DNA from: Hymenoscyphus infarciens
Taxonomy: Eukaryota; Ascomycota; Leotiomycetes; Helotiales; Helotiaceae
Reading direction: 5' to 3'
DNA length: 64,000 nt
NCBI GenBank assembly: GCA_001414345.1
Contig: LLCB01000257.1
Span: 22,462 to 86,461 of the forward strand
The position numbers and the translations under genes are program-made. The notes beneath the pieces were generated by a model. That model made no database searches. It worked only from the letters and a program-made list of their open reading frames with translations, and was not told the DNA's origin. Below are positions 12,540-24,720 of the stretch, one piece after another (the stretch's first letter is position 1; every line of letters starts with the position of its first letter).

Positions 12540-15250
12540 CTATCTTTCTAATCTTTTAACCTAAGATAGAGCCTAACTCTCCTAACCTACGAGTGCGTAA
12601 ACGGCCTAAGACTCTTTATCCTCCTCTATAAAAGGTTAATCTCTTTAATAATCCTAAGAGCTTCTTATAGTAGTATAAGAAGTTATTTAAGTATACTAAT
12701 TTAGATAGGATATCGCTATCTAAGAAAGACTTTAATATACTATAGCCTTATCTCTCGAATATATAGAGTATTAAGCACGCCTCTTAAAGTAATAAAGATA
12801 ATATATAAACGTTCTAATATAATTATACCTTTAAGCGTAAAAAGAATTAAAGTATAGCTACTAATAAAATAATTAATACTATATGTAATTTAACCTTCGA
12901 GTGCTCTTACGCTATTTAAGTAATCTACTACCTACTTAATAATTGAGTCTAAATTATATAAACTACTACTATAGGAGATTATAGCTATACTCTTAATAAT
13001 TATAATCTAAAGAGAAGGAATTATACTATATACTAAATTATTAAAGGCTAACTTAAAGTTAGATATAAACCTCCTACTATTATAGTTACTCTTAAAAGAA
13101 GTTAAGTGTAATTAGATAATATTAGAGGATAATACCTCTTACTTAAGAATATATATAATTAGAAATAATTACTTAATACTACTGTTTAGAGATAAGGCTT
13201 TAGTAGAGTTAAAGGATTAATTAAACCTTTTAAATTCTCTAATAAGTAAGATAGCTTCCTTATTAAGATAGAATAAGTAGTAGAACACTTAAAAGAGTAT
13301 ATAACGTAAGGAAAGAGACTCTACTTTTATAACTCTATTATTATTAATAAAAGAGGAAAGAGCTCTAAAAAGGGTAAGCTAAAAAATAGAGAAGAGTATA
13401 AAGTTTAAGAATTTATATAAGTAAAAGTAAAAAGACTCAAGCTCCTTATAAAAGATAGATATCTTATACTAATTAATTCTACTTATAAAACTAATTACCT
13501 TAAATAGAAGCTCTTCTTATTAGTATATTACTTATCTAAGAGCGTATACTTACTATCTACCTTCTTCCTTACCTCTAATAAAGATAGCGAGATTATTAAA
13601 GCTTACTTTCGTTAAATCATAACCTAGGTAAAAGAGAGACTTAATATATAATAGTATATTAAGTATATACTCTCTAACGACTCTGCTACTAAGCAACTTA
13701 TAATTAAGAACGTATTTGTTAAGGAGGCTAGTTTCTCTTTATATAGCACTATTAAACACTTTATCTATATATAGTACTCTAGCTAAATAATAGATCGAAA
13801 CCTTAAGAACCGCGGATAGGATTATCTTATATAAGCTGCTAACTATCTTAAGAGTATACTATTTTATTAATATATAAAAGCTAGATATAATAAATTAATA
13901 TAATCTACTCTTAACGTAATCCTAGACAGCCTTACTCTTAAAAAGGGTAGAAATAAATCCTAGGATATAAAGGAGTATATATAAAAAGAATAAAAAGATA
14001 CTAGCGAAAAGTAAGTAAACTACGCTTATTAAGAAGAGCTAATCCTTATATAAGTTCTTACTACTAGCCTAAATAAAGGATAGTACTATAAGCTTAAAAG
14101 ATCTCTCTTTCTTCGTAAGAACTAAGATTCTAGATATACTCTTACTTTTATAATATAAATAGTTAAGAAAGGCGCTAACGATTAGGTAAACAAGAACAAA
14201 AAGGCTATATATAATCTTAATAATAAAGTTAACATATTTATAGATTAATATCCTTAGCTAGAACTATTCCTATAATTAGTATAAGATATTCTAATAAGTA
14301 ACTTAGCAGATATAGAGAAGGTATATCGTAAAGCTACTAAGGGTTTACTTATAGAAGCTTAATAATTATTATATAAAAGCTATACTCTTAATACTAATAG
14401 TAAGTATAATTATAAGAGCTTTCGTATATAAGAGTTACTCTACTAGTATATACTTAAATAATATATCCTCCTTTCTAAGCTTAATATATAAGATTAATAA
14501 TAATAACTTAATTAGTATAAGTACTTAAGCGCTTTCTAAGATACTAAGAGATATACGATATTCTAACGCTCTTAATAAATACGACTTAATAATCCTTTTA
14601 AAGAGTGTATTATATTTGAAAACTCTTGAATATATATATACTAAAATAGTTAATAGAAGGTAGAGGAAGTAGTCTTTTAGATTAAGAATAAGAAGTATAT
14701 AATTAAGAACTTCTATTAAAAGCAAGGTATATCAGAGGTATAAACGAAACTATTACTATTAAAAAGCGTTAGCGAATTTAAATAATTTTAAGATATAATT
14801 AAGTATAAGAAGCTAGAGGATTAGATTATAGAAAAGTAATAAGAGATTACTATAGAATTTAATACACTTATTATATAAGATACTTAGCAATTATAACGTA
14901 TAAGTACTACTTATAAAAGTTAGAATAGCTTCCTTTAATCTAATCTCTACTACTCTAGAATAGACATTAATTTAACCTCTTAATTTAACGCCTTCAATAC
15001 TACTACCACCGCTCCTTTACCTCCTTAAAACATATATTATAGTACGCTAATTAATAGGACGTAACTAAATTAGATACTAGATAATATAGAGTAATAGGTA
15101 GAAGTTAATAAGCAGATTACTAAAGACCTTAGTATAGCGTTTTATAAGAATTAGTAAGAGAGTATACTAAGAGGACCTATACCTAGCGTAAAAGTAAAGA
15201 GAAAGCGCTAGCCTAATTAGGCAATTAGTATACGATTAAGAAAAGTCCTC
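12540..15250 (+). pseudogene. Degenerate MULE transposase
   Basis: A broken frame whose best part runs from about 13,440 to 13,980. It shows ILINSTYKTNYLK, where MULE transposases carry their first catalytic Asp (here Asn, a GAT-to-AAT change at 13,475-13,477), then a hydrophobic VYYLSKSVYLLSTFFL segment and LSNDSATKQ where the second Asp is expected. Upstream and downstream parts are too eroded to classify. Not functional. Confidence 0.55.
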
Positions 15251-15529
15251 GGATTTAAGCTTTTTAAGCTTTAAATCAACTTTTTAAGCACTTTATTTAA
15301 TTATACATAGTTTATTAATTTATTATTATTATAAGCTTTATTTACTCTTTTTAACCGATTTTACGTGTCTATAGCCTCTTAGTATAAATTCACTTTTTTA
15401 GGTAGAACTAGTCCTTTTTAGGAAGGTAGTAGCGATTATTTTCTAGCAAAAGTGAATATATTGAAATTTCGCTAATTTTATACGCTAGCATAGTACCTAT
15501 GCTAGCGTTGGGACAGAATAGCGTTTCCC

Positions 15530-16118
15530 AAATAGATATAGATAAGACGTTGATTTTAGAGTAAGAGATATAGTCTTTATTATAATAAAAGACTAGGTAA
15601 CTTAACAACTAAGCTAAAAGCTAGACTACTAGATAGCTAGCCCTTTTAAGATCTTTAAAAAAGTAGGTTCTACTTTCTAATTATAACTACTAGCTTCTAT
15701 TAAAGTCTATCTTATCTTTACTCTTAAGAAGTTATATAAAGCTATAGATAATCCCTTACTAGAATAAGTAGTTATACTACTCTTACTAATTATTATAAAC
15801 GAAGAAGAGGAATAGAAGATTAAAGAAATACTAGCTAGTAAGAAGAGATAGTAGTCTCTCTATTACTAAATTAAGTAGAAAGGCTATAATAAAAACCTTA
15901 ATTAGTATCTAGCTTAATAACTAATATATATACTATAACTAGTAAAGAAGTTCTATTTAAAGAAGCTAAAGATAGCTAGTTCTCTAGAAGCTCTTCTACT
16001 ATAGAAAGCAGTATATAAGACTAGGAGAGAGGATTATAATAAGCTAGAGGTTAATACTCCTATATTAAAGAAGAACAAAGCCGCTTAGTTATAAGAGGCT
16101 CGTTTAAAAAGAGGGTAG
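15530..16118 (+). pseudogene. Element D integrase C-terminus and chromodomain
   Basis: After the MULE the frame continues with a VDFRVRDIVF-type segment, the usual beta-rich integrase C-terminal start, then LPASIKVY-like residues. From 15,799 to about 15,912 it reads as a chromodomain (KEILASKKR...SLYY...KGYNKNLN). Chromodomains steer such retrotransposons to heterochromatin. A purine tract (AAAAAGAGGGTAG) lies just before the LTR. Confidence 0.65.
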
Positions 16119-16309
16119 TATAATAGTCCTAGTTATATACGTTACTTATATAACTAGGTTATCTTAAGGCTTTACTAAGGCTTTGCTTAATATATATAAA
16201 TAAAGCTAGAGTATATATACTCTTCGCTTTTCTCTTTAGTTTAGTTTTCCTTAATATTAGGTACTATTCTATAAGCACTCTCTTTGTGTATTTATAGAGA
16301 GCTGTTATA
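16119..16309 (+). repeat. 3' LTR of element D
   Basis: About 191 bp starting TATAATAG after a polypurine tract and ending CTGTTATA, the RIP-altered form of TG...CA ends. It contains a TATA-like stretch (TATATATAAATAAAG). The 5' partner lies outside the window, so length and ends rest on the polypurine tract and on resemblance to A/B LTR termini. Confidence 0.55.
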
Positions 16310-16907
16310 TTAAGTAGTACTCTAAGTAGTATACTATAAATAGAAATAAATAACTAATTAACTAAAGTATATAATAGTTATTTTTAAAGTTATTCTCTTT
16401 AGCTTTCTTATTATACTTCTCTTAGTTCTTCTTCTCTTCTCTTCTCTTTCTTTCTTTTTTAGTCTCTTCTAGATAAAGATACTAGCTTTTTAAAATAATA
16501 ATAGCCTAAGTATTTATAAAGCTAATAAAGCTTAATATAAGTAATATTACTAATTATATATATTAAGTATTTATATTTATTATTATATAATTAATAGCTA
16601 ATTTAATAAAGCTATAAAAGACATATAAGACACTATATATTATAGTATATAAATCTTAGATAAGAGACTAACTAGTCTAAAGACTTCTAACTACGTAACC
16701 TAGCTAGAGGTCCGAGTCTCTAGTTAGTTATATAATAGCTATATCTATTATAAAAGCTATTATTAAAAGAGTTACGTTATAAATAGAGTAGAAAAGAGAT
16801 CTCGCTTAAGCTTCTAATAGCTCTAGAGCGCTACTCCGACGCTACTCTAAGCCTTTCCTCGACCTAGCTTAATATAGTCTAAATACTTAGTATACTACTT
16901 AGAGTAC
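16310..16907. other. AT-rich spacer, no gene seen
   Basis: About 600 bp with no ORF and no family I recognise. It holds a CT-rich run near 16,420-16,470 and an imperfect inverted repeat near 16,665-16,740 (CTAACTAG ... CTAGTTAG). Confidence 0.5.
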
Positions 16908-17115
16908 TATAGATATCTAAAAAGAAGCGAGCTTAAGTCTTAGAAGAGCTATTTTATAACGTTATAACTAACTCTTCTAAGAGCTATATAACTCGTCTAA
17001 CGTCGGTATAACTACGTCGCTTTTTAAGCTTTATTAGCGCGTAGAGGATTACGTATATAATTAGCTTTTAATAATAGTTATAAAAACGTAACTAAGAGAA
17101 CTAAAAAGTGTTATA
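16908..17115 (+). repeat. Left terminal inverted repeat of element E
   Basis: Matches the reverse complement of 26,805-26,991 and the direct sequence at 63,321-63,510, with many C-to-T and G-to-A changes. The outer boundary is approximate. Confidence 0.6.
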
Positions 17116-17129
17116 AATTAATTAATTAG

Positions 17130-17915
17130 ATATATATCTATATATATACTTTTAGTAGATAATAGACTAGAAAGCTTAAAAAATAGATATTTTAGAAATA
17201 TTTAATATATAATAGAATAAAAGTATTATATTTTAAATAATTAATAAACTAGAAGTATATAAGTAATTAATTAATTATTTAAAAACATTAAGTTAAAGAA
17301 GACTTTTAGTCTATTATATACTAAAAGTAGAGAGTTTTAGTATATTATAGTATAAAAGTATATAAGTAAATAAACAAATAATTAAAACATTATATTAAAA
17401 AAGATTATTAGTCTATTATAGACTAAAGGTAGATAGTTTTTATTCTATAATAGACTAAAAGTATATAAGTAAATAAATAAATAATAAAAAAGATTATATT
17501 AAAGAAGACTTTTAGTCTATTATAGACTAGAAGTATAAAAATAAATAATTTATTAATTAAAAGATTATATTAAAGAAGACTCTTAGTCTATTATAGACTA
17601 AAAGTAGGTGGTTTTTAGTCTATAATAGACTAAAAGTATATAAGTAAATAATTAATTAATTAAAAAGATTATATTAAAGAAGACTTTTAGTCTATTATAT
17701 ACTAAAAGTAGAGGGTTTTTAGTCTATTATAGACTAAAAGTAGATAGTTCTTAGTCTATAATAGACTAAAAGTATATAAGTAAATAAATAAATAATAAAA
17801 AAGATTATATTAAAGAAGACTTTTAGTCTATTATAGACTAAAAGTATAAAAATAATTAATTAATTAATTAGAAGATTATATTAAAGAAGACTTTTAGTCT
17901 ATTATAGACTAAAAG
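17130..17915. repeat. Palindromic minisatellite array (left part)
   Basis: At least eight copies of a near-palindromic core, TTTTAGTCTAT followed within one or two bases by ATAGACTAAAA, are separated by AT-rich spacers containing TATTAAAGAAGA and AAGTAAATAAATAAT. Units recur every ~75-95 bp with variable spacing. Each core could extrude as a hairpin. The array continues at 26,583 after element B and reappears at 63,530-64,000. Confidence 0.85.
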
Positions 17916-18276
17916 TGTAATAGTACGCTATTCTAAATTACCGGCATTTATAAAACTACTAATATCTCTACGACTTATAAGATAGAAGAGGCTAAAGAGA
18001 GTAAGGTTTAGATATTATATATTTTACTTTAAGACCTTATATATTTAGCTTTAAGGCTCTTATTATTTTAGTAGCTATATTAGGAAGAGCTCGGTTATTA
18101 TTCTTATTAGGACTTAGTAGTCTCTAACCTCTTATATATAGATATTTATACTTAGTATAAAAGAAGAATAGTTTTTCTTTTTCTTTTATATTAGTATTTA
18201 GTATTTATATATATTATTCTATTGAATATACTTTTATATACCTCTTTTATAGTTATATATATTTTATACTATTATA
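17916..18276 (+). repeat. 5' LTR of element B
   Basis: 361 bp, homologous to the 381-bp LTR of element A and to 26,217-26,577. It is followed by AAAAAAGAAAAACTATTTTT, complementary to AAGAATAGTTTTTCTTTTTC inside the LTR (about 18,161-18,185): the same self-priming arrangement as in A. Confidence 0.9.
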
Positions 18277-19455
18277 TAAAAAAGAAAAACTATTTTTTAT
18301 TAATAATAGTATTTATAATATCTCTTTTAAATATATTATTACTTTTATTTCTTTTTTAAGCTAGAATTAGATCTAAATAATAATATTCTTAAATAGCTAA
18401 GATTTTAGAAATCTTCTAAATAGTTAATAATACTAAGGTTTAGTATTTATATAAATAGTTAATAAAAATTATATCTTATTTATTAAGAGATTAGAATATA
18501 TTAAGTATTTCTAAGAATCCTAATAACTCTCTTAGTATAAAAATTACTATATATAATTTAAATAGTTAATAATATAATAGTTATTTAGAAAACTCTTAAA
18601 TTATCCTCTTTACTTCTCTTTTTAATTAATATTTAATATATTAAATTTAAAAGTAACTCTAGATCTCTTCTAAGCTCTACTTTAAAGTATAAAGCTCTCT
18701 TTTAAAAAAGAAAGCTAAGTACTAATAAAAAAGTCTTTAACTTATTATTATATATCTAAGAATAATAAAAAGTTATAAAATAATAAAAGTAAAAGTATAG
18801 TTCTTAGAAGCTAAAAAGATAACTAAGACTTTTTTAATATAAATAAGATATAAGAAGTAATATAAGTTATAAAAGCTAAAGATTAAGAAAAAGAAGAAAG
18901 AATCTAATAATAAGATAATTAAATTATTTAATTAGTAGATTTAGTATAATAAATTAGTAAATACTTATTAAGTAATAATTAGAGTCTAAATCTTAATTAA
19001 CTAAATTAAACTCCTCTTTTATATTCTTTTATTATATTAAACTATTTTTAAATATAAAACTCTACTTTTAATATTCTTTCTTTATAATAATTCTAATAAT
19101 CTACTTTTTAATTATAAGCTAAAACCTTACTAAAAGCTTAATAATCTATTAAAAGTAAAATTATAAAGAAAATTAAACTTTTAAATAATAATACTTTACT
19201 TACTTATAAGTAATAGAAGATATTTATATATAATAGACTTTAAGTAACTACTAACTATTACTATATACTTAAAACTTATAAAGCTTTTATTTAAAAGATA
19301 ACTATAAAACTTACTAAGAACTACTTAGAGCTCTAATATAAGTTAGATATAAGTAATATAGCTTTTAAAGATTAATAAGATATAATAAAACTTCTTAATT
19401 CCTACTTTTTAACTAGTTATAAGAAAAAGAATACTTAGAATAAATTTTAAGTCTT

Positions 19456-20133
19456 ATCTCTTCAGTTATTCTTATACTCTACGTAACTTAGTAGAACGCG
19501 GTTCTAATCTTATATTTCTAGCTCTAATATAACTAAATATTTAAATTATTATCTTATTCTTTAAACTCTACTAAAGTATATAATAATATAGAAATTTAAT
19601 AATAATTTACCTATATTCTTATATTTAAAAAGCTCTACTAAAAAAAAAAATCATTTTAATATAAGTTAGCTTATAATATAAGTCTATCTACTTCTACTAC
19701 TTCTACTACTTCTACTGCCACTTTTATACTCTTTTATTACTTCTTCCTCTTATAAGGCTAATACTACTCCTAGTACGAAAAAGTCTACTAAAAGAGTCTT
19801 AAAAGCTACTAAAAAAGTCCTTAAAAAGAAGGCCTCTTAAGTACGCCTTATAGACGTGTTTCTTAACTAGAAGGAATTCTATAAGATAGAAGTTATTAAA
19901 AGAGTAGAAGAGATTAAATAAAGAGATAGAAAGAGATATACCTCTACTATATATAGAGTAAGTATAAATAGCTTTAATTTAGATTTTAATATCTTAGCAC
20001 TTCTAAACTAGCTTAGTAATATCGTAGTTCGAAGCTACCTAGATTTTAGTCTAAAACTACCTTAAATAAGAGTAGTTTTAAACTAGACTACTAAACGCGT
20101 CTACACGTAGAGTATAAGAATAACTAAAGAGAT
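19456..20133. mobile_element. 678-bp MITE inserted in gag of element B
   Basis: Absent from the matching place in element A (near 2315-2335). Its ends are a long inverted repeat: ATCTCTTCAGTTATTCTTAT at the left and, on the other strand, ATCTCTTTAGTTATTCTTAT at the right, continuing through ACTCTACGT on both sides (about 29 bp with one mismatch). A 2-bp AT or TA duplication fits the junctions. The interior has a (CTTCTA)n-like tract near 19,690-19,720 and a lysine-rich broken frame near 19,780-19,960, but no intact ORF. Family undetermined; a Tc1-like element with TA target is possible. Confidence 0.7.
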
Positions 20134-20199
20134 AAATAAGTAGAAAGAGTTATATAAAAGAAACTTTTTTAGATTTTAGAATATACTTTTTAAGTATAG

Positions 20200-23100
20200 T
20201 TATATTTAAAGAGATATTAAAGTTAAAAAGATTCTATTAGATATAAAATAAGATTATATCTTAACTTTAAGATAGCTTTATATTAACTAAAAGATATTAG
20301 AATTATAATTTTAATAAAATAGTAATAGATCTTTTAGCTTTAAATAAGAAGAAGTATGAAAATATAGAGTTATTTATAATTAGTATTATAACTAAACTAA
20401 TTAGTATAATCTTATTATTTAAAAAAATAAGTATCTTTTAATTCTTACTTAGTTTTATACTAAAACCTTCTCTACTTTTATATAAACTTAATCCTACTTC
20501 TTAAAAGATTTTATAAACTCTTAAGCTATTTTCTACTAATAAAAAATTAAAAACTATATTAATAAACTAAGTCTTTACTAGTATAAAGTATTACTATTAT
20601 AATAAGCTTAAATATTTTAAACCTAATTACTTTAATCTTTCTAGTATTAATAAGATAAATAATTAACTTAAAAAAGAATAAGTATTTAAAGAGTACTTTA
20701 ACTTTAACCTAAGTTAAAAGGAAAATAAAAAGGCTTAAGTAAAAATTCTTTTTTAAGTTTATATAATTATAACCTAACTAGATTTAATCTTTCTAAGCTT
20801 ATAAGAGGAAAATAGTTTTTTATAAATACTACTTTTAATATATAAAGATATAATATTAAATTATAAGCTTTAGTAGATATAAGAGTAAATAAATATCTAT
20901 TTTTAAATTAACTTTTAGTATTATACTTATTTAAAATAATAGATTTAAAGATTTAAAGATTAATATATATAGTATTTATTTATAAATATAATAATAATAC
21001 TAAAAGCTAAGTAACTTAGTTTATATAATTATATTTAAATATTAATAAATATTCTATTCTTAACTACTTCTTTATTATCTTAAACTTTAGATAATAAAAC
21101 TTAATTATTAGTAATAAGTAGTTAAACTATTTTAAAGTTCTTTTTAATCTCTTAAAAAGCTAGATTACTTAGTTAGCTAATTATCTTCTAACTCTCTACT
21201 TTAGTAAGAAGATTTTACTTTTACTTTTTAACTAAAACTAAAAACCTATTTTAAATTACTAGTTAAATATAAATTAAAAGAAATATATAATTTATTAATA
21301 AGAAAGATATAAAAAGAATAGACTTATAAATATAGCTAAGTTATTACTCTTATTCATAATAATAATACTTTTTAAATTTTTAACCTTTAACTCTAGTTTA
21401 AAGCCTTTTTAAACTACTAATATAGCTTTAAAAAGCTACACTTTATACTCTTTTATTAATAAAATAACTTAACTTAGAATTCTATATAACTAGTATTTAT
21501 AAACTAGATTAGATTATTAATAAAAGGTTAGCTTCTTTTTAAGATAATAATAATATAAGAGCTTTAATATAAGTCTAACTTTTAAAATATTATTCTTCTT
21601 ATAAAAATATATTCTTAAAAGTAGCTTTTAATAAGCTCTCTTTTTATTATAAATATAACTATAAGATTACTTTAAATAAACTACTTCTTAACTCCTTTTT
21701 ACTTTTATATTACTAGTTAATTATAGAGCTTAAAGCTATAAAGAAGTATTTTATAAAGAACCTAGATAAGAGGTTTATTATTAATAGTAATAGCTCTTTT
21801 ACTTCTCTAATACTCTTTATTAAAAAGGCTAATAGTAATAAGTTATAGTTCTATATTAATTATAAGAAGCTAAATACTCTAACTTAAAACAATCTCTATC
21901 TAATCTCTTATATTAATAAGCTTCTTTCTAAAATAAGAATAGTTAAAATCTTTATTAAATTAAATATAAAATAAGCTTTCTATTATATCTAAATAGACTT
22001 TAACTTAGAAGAGATAACTATATTTAAAACTAGGTATAGTATATATAAATATAAGGTTCTCTCTTTTAGACTCTATAATAGCTCTACTATCTATTAACGT
22101 TATATAAATAATATCTTAATTAACTATTTAGATTATATTTTACTTTATTTAAATATTATTAAAGAATATAAAGAATAGGTTAGAAAGGTTCTATATTAGT
22201 TTTAAGAAGTAGGACTTTAAGTAAATATTAAGAAAAGTAAATTTAGTATTACTAGAGTTAAATACTTAGGATTTATCTTAACTATAAAAGGACTTAAAGT
22301 TAACTCTAAAAAAGTAGAGTCTTTATAAAACTAAGTCTAACCTAATACTATAATAGGTATAAAGTCTTACTTAGAGTTTATAAGATTCTATAAATAATTT
22401 ATTAAAGGTTATATTAAAATTACTAAACTCTTAATTATAATAATACACTTTATAAAGTCGTTTCTATAAACACTTAAATATAAAGAAGCTTTTAAAGTAC
22501 TAAGAACTAAGCTATTTATAATTTAAACCTTATACTACTTTAACTTTAATTATAATATAAAGCTAGAAATAGACTTCTTAAAAAGAGTAATAGTAGGTAT
22601 ATTCTTATAATAATATAATAGCTTTTAATATTCTATTAGGTTCTACTCTTATATTTTAGTTAACTATAAATTAAACTAGGAAATCTATAATAAAGAGCTA
22701 TCTACTATTATAGAAGCTTTTAAGAAATAGTACTCTAAACTTATATTATATAGCCGACTCGAAAACGATAGTAAGAAGCTCTATCGTAACTCGACCTCGT
22801 ATTCAGTTCCCTAGAGCCTTACTAACTCTATGCTTTCTAGGACACGTCCGAGATAGCAGCCTATAAGAAGGCATTCTCACTCTTTATAAGTCAAGTCCTC
22901 TCTCTCTCTCTTTTTAGATTTCCTAGAGCTTTAGCACTAATCTAAACTCTAAGGACACCGACAACGATAGTATATATTAAAAGTATATTAATATCTATTT
23001 AGACTATAGATTATTAAAATACTTTATAATAACTAAGCTACTTATAACTAAGTAAGTCTAATAAATAGAGTTTTTATTAGACTTTAACTTTTAGATTTAA

Positions 23101-24720
23101 TTTATATCTAGGAAAAGTAATTAAAAAGTAAATATATTAATCTAATATATATAAGACCTAAAAACCTATAATTAAGCTAAGTTAGATAGCTACTTATATA
23201 CTCTTTTAAGACTTAATTATTTAGACCTCTAAATTAATACTAAACTTACTTAGACCTTTTTATAAGAATAGTCTATATCTCTTAATATAATTTAGTTAAA
23301 CATTATTCTAGGAATAAGTTTAACTATAATTTAGAGATTAAAAGAAGATAACCTATACTTCTTTTAGAAAGAACGTTATAAACTTCTAAATAAATACTCT
23401 ATCTTAATAAATAATTTACTCCTTTTTAAGAATTAACTTTACGTTTAAAGGAATACTAAACTCTATATAAAGCTAATCTAAAAAGTCTATAACTAAGTAT
23501 CTAGTACTTACCTAAGTATAAAAAAGACCTACTAGTTATTAGTATAATACTACTACTAAGTTAGACTAGATTTAGACTATAAAAGGTATATAGCGAATTA
23601 CTAAGCTTATAAATACTCTTATCTTTAATAGACTAAGTAATAAGGTTTTCTTTACTCTCTTCTAGTACTTAACTATTCTATATAATATTTATATATAGAT
23701 TTTAAATTATTTTTAAAAGATAAACATAGATTTAATATTATATTAGTATTTATTAACTAACTTAGAAAGGATTTAGTATTAATACTCTACTACTTAACTA
23801 TAGCTACTAAAGAACTAGCTAAACTCTTTATTTAATAGATTTACTATTTTAGCTATTATTCTAAATTAATTATATCTAATTAAGAATCTTAATTTATATT
23901 ATTATTTTAGACTAAATTTTATTAAATAATTAGTATTAAGCTTAAGCTTAGTACTATCTACTATAAATAAATAGATAAATAAATAGAAATAATAAACTAA
24001 TATATTAATTAAAGACTAAAGCCTTTTATAACCTACTATTAAGATAACTAGAGTAAATTAATCCTTCTAATAAATAGAGTATAAATAACACTTTTATATT
24101 TATCTATTAGTAAAACCTCTTATTAGCTTAAGTTTAGACTCGACTTAAAGACTTTATAGAACTAAAATATACTAAACACTTCTATTTCTTAGAAATAACT
24201 TAATTATAATAAGATAGTAAAAGTAGTCTAATATATATACTCTACTTAGAAGATAGCTAAAGATAATATAGATAAGACCTAGAAAAAGATAAAAGATAAT
24301 ACGAATTAGTACTAAAGAGCTATTAACTAGGATATTAGAGATAAAGTCTACTTATTTATTAAGAATCTTAAAATAAATTATCTTAGTTAAAAGCTTATTA
24401 AATAGTAGATAAGACCTTTTAAAATACTTAAACGTATAAGACACTTCTATAAACTAAAACTTCTTAAAAGTTTATTAATTTATAATATTTTTACCTCTAA
24501 TATACTTTTAAAGGATTTAAATACCTCTCTACTAGGATAAGAGACTCTAAAGCTTCTACTAGATATTATTAAAGATATATAAGAATAGAAGATATAAGAA
24601 ATACTTAGTAGTAGACTTTTTAAAAGATAGCTATAGTATTAGATAAAATAGATTAGATATAATTTAGATTCTACTTAGTATCTTATAAATAATTTTTAGA
24701 GTTTATTATATTATTTAAAA
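20200..24720 (+). pseudogene. Degenerate gag-pol of element B
   Basis: Same domain order as element A, with a further loss: about 30 bp around the RT active site are missing relative to A (near 22,120-22,150, where a single YLDYILLYL replaces the two YLDD-like segments of A). RNase H is cut by the 224-bp insert. Integrase and chromodomain are recognisable by comparison with A. In-frame stops abound. Confidence 0.7.
22751..22974. mobile_element. 224-bp GC-richer insertion in RNase H of element B
   Basis: Element A is uninterrupted here (near 4995), while B gains about 224 bp starting TAGCCGACTCGAAAACGATAG and ending GACAACGATAG, with TATAT-like sequence on both sides. It keeps CpA, TpG and CpG, so RIP hardly touched it. 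It contains TATAA-like boxes (22,876 region) followed by a (CT)n tract, as many fungal LTRs do. A solo LTR is my best guess; a SINE-like element is the alternative. It is shorter than the length RIP normally requires. Confidence 0.6.

Larger units (their letters stand above)
11897..15529 (+). mobile_element. Mutator-like (MULE) DNA transposon, 3.6 kb
   Basis: Terminal inverted repeats of 30 bp with 26 matches (11,897-11,926 and 15,500-15,529) share the core ACGCTATTCTGTCC and AACGCTAGCA. The insertion is flanked by an 8-9 bp duplication (11,889-11,896 AAATAAAT and 15,530-15,537 AAATAGAT, differing by one G/A). It interrupts the integrase of element D, whose frame joins across it. Duplication length and the degenerate DxTYKTN-type transposase motif at about 13,466-13,500 point to the MULE superfamily, which includes the Hop-type elements of fungi. 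A 64-bp tandem repeat lies at the left end and a 25-bp palindrome (15,483-15,507) near the right end. RIP has destroyed the coding capacity. Confidence 0.75.
1..16309 (+). mobile_element. Element D: RIP-degraded Ty3/Gypsy chromovirus, split by three nested insertions
   Basis: An old LTR retrotransposon whose 5' part lies left of the window. The pieces 1-792, 8630-10,337, 11,332-11,896 and 15,530-16,309 join into one degenerate pol: start of reverse transcriptase (about 600-792), RT continuing from 8635 with a KLDI-type motif near 8745, RNase H near 9480-9620, integrase near 10,080-10,337 and 11,332-11,896, the integrase C-terminal domain from 15,530 and a chromodomain at about 15,800-15,912. 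Stops interrupt every frame and CpA/TpG are nearly missing, as expected from RIP. The 3' LTR is 16,119-16,309. Each break coincides with the end of another element and is flanked by a short target duplication, so D is the oldest layer of the nest. It is non-functional. Confidence 0.85.

Noticed and set aside
14525..15608. Minus-strand ORFs of 66 codons in the AT-rich block
   Set aside because: Leu/Ile/Tyr-rich translations of RIPed DNA opposite the degenerate MULE; no start context or domain.
17130..17915. CRISPR-like array of palindromic repeats with spacers
   Set aside because: Spacers are not unique but repeat one AT-rich sequence, spacing varies and the genome is eukaryotic; it is a minisatellite.
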